61,830 nucleotides of DNA from positions 693,609-755,438 of the forward strand of contig NZ_HF571038.1 of assembly GCF_001046875.1 (NCBI RefSeq), written 5' to 3'. Positions 46,034 through 56,977 of this stretch are shown here, one piece after another (within the stretch, counting starts at the first letter, position 1; each line of letters begins with the position of its first letter). A model generated the notes under the pieces. The model ran no database searches and had not been told where the DNA came from. It saw only the letters and a list, made by a program, of their open reading frames with translations. Both the position numbers and the translations under genes were made by a program. The stretch comes from Nostocoides jenkinsii Ben 74 (lineage in GTDB: Bacteria; Actinomycetota; Actinomycetes; Actinomycetales; Dermatophilaceae).

Positions 46034-46753
46034 TCACCGATCGCCGCGCAGGTCCTCAATGGCTTCGGAGGTTGTCCACGACTCGGGCTCGGCCAACCCC
46101 GCGAGAGATTTCGTCGGGTCTTTGGCGGGCGCGATCCCGCCCATGGCCCCGCCCCGCAGCTCGTTGTCGAACCGCCCCAGGAAGCCGTGAAGGCGGGCGC
46201 GGAGCAGGGCGGCGGAAGCGGCGTCATACTCCAGAGGCAGCCTCTCATCGAAGAACAGGTGACCATTGCCGGGGTAGGTGTAGTCCGAGGCGTCCGAGCC
46301 CGCGCGGGTCGCCACCTGCACCATCCCGGCGACATCGCCGTCCATCCACGGGTCATCGATCGTATGGTGCAGCGCGAGCGGCACCCCCGCGCGCCACACG
46401 GGCTCGGTCCAGCCCTCATAGAAGCCGCCCCCGCCGACGAGGATCGCGCCGACAACCTCGGGCTTTTGCTGGGCATACTCCTGCGCCATCCCAGCTCCCA
46501 TGGAGAAGCCGAGGACGATCCGTGGTCCCGTGATGCTGTCGTATGCCGCGTCCGCCGCCGCCTGGATCTCCTCCCGGCGGCCACCGGTAAAGGCGACTGC
46601 CTCGGCATACCCGGCCTCGCCACCCTCGAAAGTGCGACCTTCGAAAGGGTCTGGCGCGGTGGCGGCGTGGCCGGCTGCCCGCAGGTCGTCGGCCAGCGCG
46701 GCCACTGCGGGTCGCAGGCCGAGGGCGGAGTGCGGGATCAAGACGTCAGCCAT
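46034..46753 (-). CDS. dienelactone hydrolase family protein
   Basis: 239 residues. Nucleophile elbow GFSMGAG (Ser rather than the Cys of true dienelactone hydrolases), acid in IDDPWMDGD and His in GNGHLFFDERLP. It starts with VLIPHSALGLRPAVAALADDLRAAGH. Substrate unknown. Confidence 0.9.
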   Translation of the reverse strand: MADVLIPHSALGLRPAVAALADDLRAAGHAATAPDPFEGRTFEGGEAGYAEAVAFTGGRREEIQAAADAAYDSITGPRIVLGFSMGAGMAQEYAQQKPEVVGAILVGGGGFYEGWTEPVWRAGVPLALHHTIDDPWMDGDVAGMVQVATRAGSDASDYTYPGNGHLFFDERLPLEYDAASAALLRARLHGFLGRFDNELRGGAMGGIAPAKDPTKSLAGLAEPESWTTSEAIEDLRGDR

Positions 46754-46787
46754 TGGTTTCTCCTTGGTCCGGGGTTCTCGGCAGGGC

Positions 46788-47075
46788 TTAGCGGGCGAAC
46801 AGACAGAGGTAGCCGCAGGCGATACAGCGTTGCCCAGTGATGTCGATGCGTTCGCGACCGAAGCGTTGCGCGCCGCCGAATAGGCCCTTGTTCATCTCGC
46901 CCGGGATCCAGCGGGCGAATCCTTGAGCGGACTGACCGGTGTCCTCCACGAAGCCGGGCTCGAAGTTCGTACCGCTACACCACGGGCATACGGCAGCGTC
47001 CGAACGACGGGCGGGCCCACTGCCAGTGGACGAGCCGGGCTGCTGCGGGACCGGGATCTGCTGGTACTCGCTCAT
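46788..47075 (-). CDS. small zinc-ribbon protein
   Basis: 95 residues from ATG 47075 (MSEYQQIPVPQQPG). Two Cys pairs, CPWC near 28 and CIACGYLC near the end, should bind one zinc. The middle is FEPGFVEDTGQSAQGFARWIPGEMNKG. No function recognised. Confidence 0.8.
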   Translation of the reverse strand: MSEYQQIPVPQQPGSSTGSGPARRSDAAVCPWCSGTNFEPGFVEDTGQSAQGFARWIPGEMNKGLFGGAQRFGRERIDITGQRCIACGYLCLFAR

Positions 47076-47133
47076 GTCCGGCAGCATACGAGGGCGGGCA
47101 GATGCCGCTCCCGCAAACAGGTCGCCACAAACA

Positions 47134-47196
47134 GGTCGACGGGCAGATACACGCCGTATGTCGTCCCGACATACGGCGTGTCTCTGCCCGTCGACC
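47134..47196. repeat. 30-bp inverted repeat
   Basis: Arms 47134-47163 and 47167-47196 pair with a single mismatch and a 3-nt loop. The centre is GTATGTCG/CGACATAC. It lies at the left edge of the defence island, just upstream of the zinc-ribbon gene. Confidence 0.88.
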
Positions 47197-47546
47197 GAGG
47201 TTTGGGCGGGGTGTCAGCTCACCAACGAGCGGAGGACGTACTGCGACCTGCTTCCGTAAGCGGAAGTTCGGGCCCCTGGACGGCTCACAGACAGACTCGA
47301 TTTCGTAAACGCCCAGGTCAGAGGTATATCGACCCAGTACCGCTAGGGCAGCACGTTGACGGGCCGAACCCATCGACGGGAAGCTGCTGCGCTCTCTCTT
47401 GCCTGACCGTCTGGCTACCGCACAGGACAAGACCAGCAGACTCATGAATGGGCCCCCTGACAACATCGCCGGCATCAGCGCGCAACGAGGAGCTGTGCAG
47501 GAAAGTCGATACGTACGAACTGTGAGAAGCCCTGGGCTGGATGGAC
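47197..47546. other. intergenic gap at the left edge of the defence island
   Basis: 350 bases without a recognisable gene, tRNA or integrase. A small CTTCCG/CGGAAG hairpin lies around 47250-47265. No direct repeat matching the right side of the island could be found by eye. Confidence 0.5.
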
Positions 47547-47568
47547 TTCCGAATACGTTCCGAATACG
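47547..47568 (+). promoter_or_regulatory. tandem TTCCGAATACG repeats upstream of the antitoxin
   Basis: Two perfect adjacent 11-bp copies (47547-47557, 47558-47568) end immediately before the first possible start codon. Antitoxins of type II systems usually bind repeats at this place to autoregulate, so this is the probable operator. Confidence 0.6.
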
Positions 47569-47577
47569 ATGGGTGGC

Positions 47578-48048
47578 ATGACCATCGCAGCCGACTCCCC
47601 CAAGGCCACCCGGCGCTCATCGGACCTGAGCAAGCACTCGGCCGAGGTCTTCGCCGAGGCCGAAGACCACCCCGTCACGGTGACCCGCCGCGACGGCGAG
47701 ACGCTGGTCCTGATGTCCCAGCGCGAGGCCGACGCGCGCGCCGAGCTCCTGCACATTGCCGCCACGCTCATCTCGGTCACCCTCGAAGACGGACCCCTGA
47801 CCGAGCGCATGGCGAGTCGCTACCCGTGGATGTACGCGCTCAGCGCCCAAGACCGGGAACAGTGTGCCCGGGATCTCATCGACGCAGCCAGGGCGTCCTT
47901 CTCGACGCAGCAGCCGCATCTGGCGATCGCCCAGCTCACCAGCTGGCGCGAGACCGCCACGGCTATCGCCGCCGGCCTGGGCACGCAGCCCGTCGAGTGG
48001 CTCGACGAGGACTACGACTCCGCCGACACGGTCGTAGAGCGCCCCTAA
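47578..48048 (+). CDS. Phd/YefM-type antitoxin
   Basis: 156 residues from ATG 47578 (ATG 47569 adds three). The N-terminal Phd/YefM fold is seen in RSSDLSKHSAEVFAEAEDHPVTVTRRDGETLVLMSQREADAR; the C-terminal half is helical (ELLHIAATLI...LIDAARASFST) and ends acidic (EWLDEDYDSADTVVERP). It should bind and neutralise the toxin encoded 2 nt downstream and repress the operon at the tandem repeats. It is longer than typical Phd proteins. Confidence 0.85.
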   Translation: MTIAADSPKATRRSSDLSKHSAEVFAEAEDHPVTVTRRDGETLVLMSQREADARAELLHIAATLISVTLEDGPLTERMASRYPWMYALSAQDREQCARDLIDAARASFSTQQPHLAIAQLTSWRETATAIAAGLGTQPVEWLDEDYDSADTVVERP

Positions 48049-48050
48049 GC

Positions 48051-48392
48051 ATGTCCAAGGAGTCCACGGTCCCCCGACCAGCGAAGAAGTCGGAGTACGT
48101 GCTGAAATACGCCACCAAGCAGTCCGAGAAGGGCTGGCGCGACCTCGTGGCCACGATCAGGAACTCCATGAGCGAGACCTGGGACTTTCTCACTCGCACG
48201 CCCCTGATGAGGACTCCGACCAATTACCCGCTCGAGGGGCCGCTGGGCGTGATCACCCGGAGCGGTCGGACCTTCCAGCGCTGGCAGCACAAGCCCACGC
48301 TGAAGGGCACCGCACGAGTGTGGTTCTACGTCGACGGCAACACCGTCTACCTGGAACAGATCCACACTGCACACCCCAACGAGACGAAGTAG
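48051..48392 (+). CDS. RelE-like toxin partner
   Basis: 113 residues from ATG 48051. Pattern: KSEYVLKYATKQSEKGWRDL (helical start), LEGPLGVITRSGRTFQRWQ, then LKGTARVWFYVDGNTVYLEQIHTAHPNETK, the last strand and basic tail of actinobacterial RelE-fold toxins that follow Phd-type antitoxins. RelE toxins cut mRNA on ribosomes; activity here is inferred from fold and context. The Abi gene follows 6 nt later. Confidence 0.75.
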   Translation: MSKESTVPRPAKKSEYVLKYATKQSEKGWRDLVATIRNSMSETWDFLTRTPLMRTPTNYPLEGPLGVITRSGRTFQRWQHKPTLKGTARVWFYVDGNTVYLEQIHTAHPNETK

Positions 48393-48398
48393 GCGGGA

Positions 48399-49244
48399 AT
48401 GGGAAGCTTCACCCCGCGCGTGATGCGACTACTCTCCGACCAGCTGACCGGCACGTCCGTGCGCGAGATAGACGCACTGTTCGACGACCGAGGCGTCGCC
48501 CTCGGCCCGCCGCAGCCCATGGAGAACGACGAGAGCATCCGGCGCGAGCGGATGCGCCGCTACCTCGTCACCCTGGACCTGCGCGACGCCGCTGACGCTC
48601 AGCGGCTGACTGCCGTGCTCGGCGACATGCTGCAGACAATCATCCAGGATGGGTCGGTTGGCTGGGGCAATGACAACAGCCAGCGCGAGAAATGGGTCCG
48701 GATCCTGCGCGAGGATGGCTTTGAAGTCGACGAGGCTACTGGCACAGTCCGCCTCGGCCGAGCCGGGACGAAGTTAACCGAGCACGCGCTCAACGCCCTC
48801 CCCGACCCGCAGTCCATCCAGGACCACCTGCACAGGCTCGGCGACAGCGTCGACACGGATCCGCGGCTCGCCGTAAGCACGGCCAAGGCACTGATCGAGT
48901 CCACCGCCAAGTGCGTGCTCACCGCCCGCGGGCAGACTTACACCAGGGCAGCGAAAGTCCCCGGCCTGGTCAACGCCGCCCAGGACTCGCTCGGCCTCGC
49001 CCCGAAGTCGGTCAGCGACGAAGACCGCGCGCTCCGCCAGGCCCTCCAGTCACTGGTCACGCTCACCCAGAGCGTCACCGAGCTCAGGAACAGCGTCGGC
49101 ATCGACCACGGAGCGGAAGAGGTACCGAGATGGGTTCGCCCGCGACACGCCCGCCTCGTCGTCGGGGCCGCCCAAGTCTGGTGCCAGCTCATGCTCGAGA
49201 CGCTCGCCGATCCCGATGCGCCCTGGCGTCGCGCGGAAAGTTGA
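48399..49244 (+). CDS. abortive-infection family protein (Abi_C domain)
   Basis: 281 residues. The N-terminal part (FTPRVMRLLSDQLTGTSVREIDALFDDRG, then MRRYLVTLDLRD...WVRILREDGFEVDE) resembles the AbiJ-type N-terminal domain. The C-terminal part (about 145-281) is Abi_C: DPRLAVSTAKALIESTAKCVL, then SVTELRNSVGIDHG (the HEPN-like RN..G.HG motif) and ARLVVGAAQVWCQLMLETL. The RNxxxxxH spacing suggests a HEPN RNase-type active site. With only 6 nt after the toxin gene it is almost surely co-transcribed with the TA pair. Confidence 0.78.
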   Translation: MGSFTPRVMRLLSDQLTGTSVREIDALFDDRGVALGPPQPMENDESIRRERMRRYLVTLDLRDAADAQRLTAVLGDMLQTIIQDGSVGWGNDNSQREKWVRILREDGFEVDEATGTVRLGRAGTKLTEHALNALPDPQSIQDHLHRLGDSVDTDPRLAVSTAKALIESTAKCVLTARGQTYTRAAKVPGLVNAAQDSLGLAPKSVSDEDRALRQALQSLVTLTQSVTELRNSVGIDHGAEEVPRWVRPRHARLVVGAAQVWCQLMLETLADPDAPWRRAES

Positions 49245-49325
49245 TCACATCAGGCCACGCACCCGGCACTCTCGTCACGGACATCTCCGTGCACTGAGCC
49301 ACCCCGAACGTCGAGTGCAACAAGG

Positions 49326-50786
49326 TCAGCCGCGGGTTGGTGATTTCTTGTGCGCTTGCATGCGCGCGACCGGAAGAGTGCTGGAGTCGCTTATGACCGT
49401 CACCGACTTCGACCCTCTTGTGAGTGCTACGTACAGTTCCTGCGCTCCGTACGCCGTCGGGTCGAGAATGATCACATGGTCGTATTCGAGGCCCTTGACG
49501 AGTAGCGGCCGGGAGACCACTCTCGCTGCTGCTTGGCGACCGGCGGCCCTTGTATGGCTCCTCGCCAGGTGGAGCGCCTCGGTCACCGTGCATCCGTCCG
49601 CGGCCGCGGCGGCGAGTGAGCGGGAGACCTCGTTCCACGCTTCACGGCAGTGAATCGAGACTCCCTGAAGATCGCCGAGCAGCTCGAAGGCTGTGCGCAC
49701 TGTTGTGGGAGTGGGCTGTTCGCGGACACGGACTACGGCCTCGTAGGTGGGTTTCAGATCTTCGTCCCGCGTGACGAAGGAAAGGCCGTTGAGGAGCCGC
49801 TTGCGCTTGGCGGAGCTTATGTGAGTCGGTATGCCAACACTGCACTTTGCGGCGAACTCGACCACTGCATGGGCGACCGCGGCCCCGCTTCCCGTATCCA
49901 CCTTCGCCGCGAATGCCAAGGTCGCCTTCTCGTCGAGTGCTTCCATGACTGTGTAGCGACCGCTCAGCTTGCTCGCCGCCGAGACGCAGTCGTGACGGAA
50001 TCGGCCCAACACTGCGATAGTGCCCTCTTGTCCGAGCGCCTTCATGCACTCAGAGACGAAGGTCCGATCATCCGACTTCCGCACCCAACGGACAGGCGTT
50101 CCGCTGAAGCTGATCGGCATCCCGTCCGTCAGCTCGGTTCGAATGTCGACGAGCCACTGGCCGAGCTCGGCATGATCCGGCTCCCACCTACGCGGCCGGT
50201 GGTCCACGACGACTTCGGGAAAGTTTGGAAGCACGTCCGAGTCCCAGTCCACGGGCGGCGTCTCACCGAACGTCAGGAGGCTCTGGAGCGGATCGCCGAG
50301 GACAGTGGTTGGTATCGAGCCAGACAGCGAGAGAACGAGGTTGTGCTGATCGAGCACACAGTCGTGATACTCGTCCACGAACAAGTTCGTGTAACTGAGC
50401 CGCAACATCTTGGCCACTGCAGGGGTGCCCGCCGCCCGAGCAGCGGCGAGGTGGTACTCAGTGGACCTGGTCCAATCTGGAATCGTCGGCACAGCGAGGC
50501 CGGCCAAGTCAGGAAAATGCGCGATCAGGTCGTAAGACCACGAGTCGATCGTCCGGACGACGAACCGGTCCCTCATCACGCCGAACTTCTTCATACGCCG
50601 ACGAAGCGCGTCCACTCCGGCGTGCGTGTGCGTGAGGACCAGACTCGTCCCGCCACGGTGCACGGCTTCCGCGACGGACGCGGCAATGAGCTCGGTTTTC
50701 CCTGCACCAGCAGGCAGCGTAACCGAGCAGGGCTGCACAGCAAGCACGGCTGCCACGGCATCTTCGATGCAAGGGTCGTCATTCAT
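49326..50786 (-). CDS. gajB: UvrD-like superfamily 1 helicase, GajB-like
   Basis: 486 residues from ATG 50786, which overlaps the nuclease stop by 8 nt; an in-frame start at 50849 would add 21 residues. SF1 motifs: Walker A LPAGAGKTELIA near 24, VDEYHD near 135 (motif II), GDPLQSLLTFG (motif III), and LYVALTRGSKSVTVISD near 452 (motif VI). Length and pairing match GajB of Gabija (about 490 residues). It is predicted to sense or process DNA and activate the partner nuclease. Confidence 0.72.
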   Translation of the reverse strand: MNDDPCIEDAVAAVLAVQPCSVTLPAGAGKTELIAASVAEAVHRGGTSLVLTHTHAGVDALRRRMKKFGVMRDRFVVRTIDSWSYDLIAHFPDLAGLAVPTIPDWTRSTEYHLAAARAAGTPAVAKMLRLSYTNLFVDEYHDCVLDQHNLVLSLSGSIPTTVLGDPLQSLLTFGETPPVDWDSDVLPNFPEVVVDHRPRRWEPDHAELGQWLVDIRTELTDGMPISFSGTPVRWVRKSDDRTFVSECMKALGQEGTIAVLGRFRHDCVSAASKLSGRYTVMEALDEKATLAFAAKVDTGSGAAVAHAVVEFAAKCSVGIPTHISSAKRKRLLNGLSFVTRDEDLKPTYEAVVRVREQPTPTTVRTAFELLGDLQGVSIHCREAWNEVSRSLAAAAADGCTVTEALHLARSHTRAAGRQAAARVVSRPLLVKGLEYDHVIILDPTAYGAQELYVALTRGSKSVTVISDSSTLPVARMQAHKKSPTRG

Positions 50787-52551
50787 CGGAGGACGGAACC
50801 ACGTAGTCTGCGGCACCAGAGGTGGCAGCGTCCGGGTACGCGAAGTCACGGAGCCCCTCGAACACGCTCATCACGTGCGTATCAGCCAGCTCAGCCCAGT
50901 GCGCGATGACGACGCCGGCCAACTCTTCGCCGCGGTCTTGTCTCTTGAACCACTCCTTCTTCTTCACGACCGCCGCGTCGGCGATCGCCGAACGCAGCGC
51001 GCACTCGTCACCTAGGGCTTGTTGCAGCCAGGTAGCGACTTGGGTTCCTGTCAGCCCAGCGCCGTCGAGCTTCGCAGCAACTGCGGCCACTACAGATTGC
51101 TCGCCTCGGAACTCCACTGCGAGATCAACCACTTCCTGGACTCCCGCTAGTGGGAGCACCCGGACAATCTCGTGCTCGATGTTGCAACCCTCAGACCATC
51201 GATGCACTGCGACTCCCGCCGCCTCGGTGCTGGTTACGCGGGGGTCGATCCCCCGGTCGTCATTGTCCAGCAGTGCACACGTTAGGTAGCCGAGGCACTG
51301 GAAGTTCCGGGCTCGCTGCAGCGACTGGGCTCCACCTCCGCCGTCTACGAGGACGGCACCTGTGGCCACTGAGCTGTCCATTCCCGCGCTCAAACGCTGC
51401 TCGTCCCAGTGCCGAAGCAGAGCCCGCAGGACGCCGACTTCTGTCGCTCCTTCCATCACCATGACTCGTCGGCCGAGCAGTGCATCCGGCGCACTTCGCA
51501 GCGCTCCTTGGACATTGTCGAGGTCATCCGGAACAGACCTGCAACTGGTGCTACCGGCCCCATCGGCATGGACGACTTCGATGTCCACAGCACTCAGGGC
51601 CGTCACCGCTACGGGCGAGTGGGTCGTCATGATGATCTGGAGCTTGTCGGCCTGCGTTCGCTGCCGCAGACGGTGAAGGGCCTGAGCCAGTCGATGAGGC
51701 TCAAGCCCGTGCTCGATCTCATCGATCGCGATGATCGAGCCATCTTTCATAGACTTGTCCTGGATGGCCAGGCTCGTCAGCCGTCGAGTCCCGAGCCCAA
51801 GGCTCGACAGTGGCACCTCACCGTCGTGCAAAAGCAGCGCGTGGGTAGAAGTCGAGGAGCCCGGCTCAAGGCCGGGTCGCAGTTCACCAAACGACGCCGC
51901 CCCGAAGGTGCTGGCCGACTCCTGCGCTGCCGCGGCTGCCTGGTGGAGCGCGTTCGGTTCAGCTTTGAAAACCGCAGTGCGCGCGTCGCGATGCGCATCG
52001 AGAATCACCGACGAAGCGCCATCGCCGCCGGCGGTAAGCCCAGACAGTGCCGAACCACGAGCCCACCGGAAGTGGAAATCGGGTCGTTCACCGAGCCGGA
52101 AGAAGCCGAGCTGCCGCCTCTGGCTCGCCGAGATCGGGCGAGCGTCATCGGACTGAGGGCGTATGACTTCCCAAATGGGGTCGAGATCCGGAGTCACCGT
52201 CAATCGAACGACGAGGCACTCCTCGGCATCATCGACGGGATCATGTACGAGCTTGCCATCAGGCATCAGTCCCGAGCGGTCCTTGCCGAGCTGGCTCTCC
52301 TTGACCAGGTTGTCCGGAAGCTCGGTAACGACTGCCTCGATAACAATCTCACTCGCCAAGTCGAAGTTGTAGAAGTCCGCGTCGGTGAACTGTGGGTTGT
52401 AGCTCGGGCTGAGCACCAGTCCGATCGCATCCAGCAGCGTCGTCTTAGTACTGTCGCCCGCACCGACGAGTGCCACCAGCCGTCGGTCGATCTTCCAATC
52501 CGCACGCTCGATACCGCGGAAATGCTCGATCCGAAGTCTACGAAGCATCAT
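50779..52551 (-). CDS. gajA: OLD-family ATP-dependent nuclease (ABC ATPase plus TOPRIM), GajA-like
   Basis: 590 residues. N-terminal AAA/ABC ATPase: MLRRLRIEHFRGI, a variant Walker A GAGDSTKTTLLDAI at 30-43 (Thr in place of the usual Gly before Lys), and IIAIDEIEHGLEPHR (Walker B) near 273 with the H-loop MTTHSPVA. C-terminal TOPRIM: VMVMEGATEVGVLRAL near 367 (metal Glu) and ALLDNDDRGID near 430 (DxD). This is the GajA architecture and length. It overlaps gajB translationally. Gabija cuts invading DNA when nucleotide levels fall; here that role is inferred from architecture. Codon use and GC are less extreme than in flanking genes. Confidence 0.72.
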   Translation of the reverse strand: MMLRRLRIEHFRGIERADWKIDRRLVALVGAGDSTKTTLLDAIGLVLSPSYNPQFTDADFYNFDLASEIVIEAVVTELPDNLVKESQLGKDRSGLMPDGKLVHDPVDDAEECLVVRLTVTPDLDPIWEVIRPQSDDARPISASQRRQLGFFRLGERPDFHFRWARGSALSGLTAGGDGASSVILDAHRDARTAVFKAEPNALHQAAAAAQESASTFGAASFGELRPGLEPGSSTSTHALLLHDGEVPLSSLGLGTRRLTSLAIQDKSMKDGSIIAIDEIEHGLEPHRLAQALHRLRQRTQADKLQIIMTTHSPVAVTALSAVDIEVVHADGAGSTSCRSVPDDLDNVQGALRSAPDALLGRRVMVMEGATEVGVLRALLRHWDEQRLSAGMDSSVATGAVLVDGGGGAQSLQRARNFQCLGYLTCALLDNDDRGIDPRVTSTEAAGVAVHRWSEGCNIEHEIVRVLPLAGVQEVVDLAVEFRGEQSVVAAVAAKLDGAGLTGTQVATWLQQALGDECALRSAIADAAVVKKKEWFKRQDRGEELAGVVIAHWAELADTHVMSVFEGLRDFAYPDAATSGAADYVVPSSDE

Positions 52552-52710
52552 GCGAAATCCCCCAGCTAAGTCGGTCGGTTCAGTTCCCCGACGGGCTTGG
52601 CCAATGTCGATTGTGTGCTCACCAGGCGTCCCCGCAACAGGATCTCAGGCCGGCTGGCTCCTTGGGGGCCGATTCGAACCCCTTGAGCCAAGGCTTCGTG
52701 CGCCGTGGGT
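52552..52710. other. right edge of the defence island with a tRNA T-loop-like segment
   Basis: Non-coding. On the minus strand GGGGTTCGAATCGGCCCCC (around 52662-52686) looks like a broken tRNA T-arm (TTCGAAT loop, stem not fully paired). It could be an old attachment-site remnant, but no full tRNA folds and no matching copy was found on the left. Confidence 0.25.
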
Positions 52711-52756
52711 GCACCACGCGCCCCGTCAGACCGAAGCCTGACGGGGCGCGTGGTGC
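52711..52756. terminator. terminator-like hairpin after acnA
   Basis: Perfect 19-bp stem (52711-52729 / 52738-52756) with an 8-nt loop, about 65 nt beyond the acnA stop. GC-rich with no T-run. Confidence 0.75.
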
Positions 52757-52822
52757 GAGAATCTCAAGTGAGTAACGCCGGGCGTGTCAGCGTCCCGATG
52801 CCTCGTTCTGGAGTTGGCCAGC

Positions 52823-55492
<2,670 letters not shown>

Positions 55493-55528
55493 TGGCTCCT
55501 TCCGACGCCACGCGTCAATTGCCTGAAG

Positions 55529-55546
55529 TATCTTGACGTCAAGATA
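55529..55546. promoter_or_regulatory. 18-bp perfect palindrome in the acnA promoter region
   Basis: TATCTTGACGTCAAGATA is perfectly self-complementary and lies 37 nt upstream of the acnA start. It contains TTGACG, usable as a -35, so a bound protein would compete with RNA polymerase. The binding protein is not in the window. Confidence 0.65.
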
Positions 55547-55672
55547 TCTCAGGTGGGGTCCTGCTGTCGATCCTTCCGCATTCCCCGGGCCCACTCAACG
55601 GCAGGGCCCGACCATCTCAACCGGAAGCCCTGACCTCAGCTCGCGCCGCGGACCAGTTGGCGGTCCTGCCGG

Positions 55673-56977
55673 TCACCTTTCCAACAAGACGATGCACTCC
55701 ACGTGGTGGGTCATCGGGAAGGCATCGAACGCGCGGAGGGTGCGCACGGCATACCCGGAGTCGGCGAAGGTAGCCAGGTCCCGGGCTAGGGCGGCCGGGT
55801 CACAGGCGACGTAGACGATCGCCCGCGGTGAGAGTGCGGCGACGGCGCGGCATACGTCGGCAGCGGCCCCGGTCCTCGGGGGATCCAGCAGGACGAGATC
55901 GGCCGTGGGCGGGATGAGGGGGTGCCGGGTGCCGGGGCGCCCCCGACCCCCTCGGCTCCCCCGACGTTGCGGACCGCGCGAGCGGCGGGCGGTGATGCCG
56001 AACGCCTCGTCCACGCGAGCCCGCACCACCACCGCGTTGTCGTATGCCGCGAGGTTGGCTTGGGCGTGCGCGCTCGCCTCCACGTCGGACTCGACCGCGA
56101 TGACCTCCCCGGTCGGGCCCACCGCCTCGGCGAGCGCGGCCGCGAACACGCCGACCCCGCTGTAGAGGTCAAGGACCCGCTCGCCCGCCCGCGGCGCCAG
56201 CATCTCCACAGCCAATTCGACGAAGCGCCCGGCGGCGCCGGGGTGCACCTGCCAGAAGCCGCGGGCCGCCACCTCGAACTCGCCGCGGAATCCGCCGGCC
56301 TCGACCACCTCCGTCACGGCCACCGCAGCCTCGGTGGCCCCCTGGGCCGTCACCGGGACCACTACCGGCTCGCCCACACTCGGCGCGATCACGTCGAAGG
56401 CAACGACATCGGCAGGCACCCGCTCGGCCGGACGGTGCAGCACGCCCGTGGCGATGACCTCCTCCCGGGCTATGAGGCAGTCATCCACCGGCAACACGTG
56501 ATGGGAGCGGTGCGGCCGCATCCCGATCTCCCGCTCCGGGCCGACCGCGAACTCGGTCCGGGTCCGCCAGCGCAGTCCGTCCCGATGCCCCGCCAGCGCC
56601 TCGACCTCGACCGGGATATCCAGCCGGGCCAGCCGCTGCAGTTGCTCGCGAACGACGGTGGCCTTCAACCGCCGCTGCGCCGCCAAGTCGACGTGCTGGA
56701 AGTCGCAGCCGCCGCAAACACCGGCATACCGGCACGGGGCGGGCACCCGATCGGGCGACGCCGACACCACCTCGATGGCGTCCGCCCGGACGAAACGCGA
56801 CCCCGACCCCACCTCGGTGACACGCGCCCGAACCCGCTCCCCTGGCAACGTATGCCGCACGAACAGCACTTGCCCCTCGTGCCGGGCCACGCAGTGCCCG
56901 CCATGGGCGATCGGTCCGATGTCGACGGTGACGACCTCGCCGACGCTCAGGCCGGGCTCAGGCGCGGGTGCGGTCAC
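55673..56977 (-). CDS. TRAM-domain RNA (uracil-5-)methyltransferase, TrmA/RumA/RlmCD family
   Basis: 434 residues from GTG 56977, overlapping the upstream permease stop as GTGA. TRAM domain at 10-65, iron-sulfur cysteines CRYAGVCGGCDFQH, SAM fold VLDLYSGVGVFAAAL, VLLDPPRTGA, and the catalytic Cys in VYVACDPAALARD. It methylates U in tRNA or rRNA; the exact site is unknown. An Arg/Gly-rich insertion (about 335-360) precedes motif IV. Confidence 0.93.
   Translation of the reverse strand: MTAPAPEPGLSVGEVVTVDIGPIAHGGHCVARHEGQVLFVRHTLPGERVRARVTEVGSGSRFVRADAIEVVSASPDRVPAPCRYAGVCGGCDFQHVDLAAQRRLKATVVREQLQRLARLDIPVEVEALAGHRDGLRWRTRTEFAVGPEREIGMRPHRSHHVLPVDDCLIAREEVIATGVLHRPAERVPADVVAFDVIAPSVGEPVVVPVTAQGATEAAVAVTEVVEAGGFRGEFEVAARGFWQVHPGAAGRFVELAVEMLAPRAGERVLDLYSGVGVFAAALAEAVGPTGEVIAVESDVEASAHAQANLAAYDNAVVVRARVDEAFGITARRSRGPQRRGSRGGRGRPGTRHPLIPPTADLVLLDPPRTGAAADVCRAVAALSPRAIVYVACDPAALARDLATFADSGYAVRTLRAFDAFPMTHHVECIVLLER

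Noticed and set aside
46975-47475. Minus-strand frame of 166 codons at the left edge of the defence island
   Set aside because: It crosses the long hairpin, has no domain or codon bias, and overlaps the zinc-ribbon gene.
52660-52690. tRNA T-arm-like GTTCGAAT segment
   Set aside because: No acceptor, D-arm or anticodon arm folds around it, so it was not called a tRNA, only noted as a possible attachment remnant.
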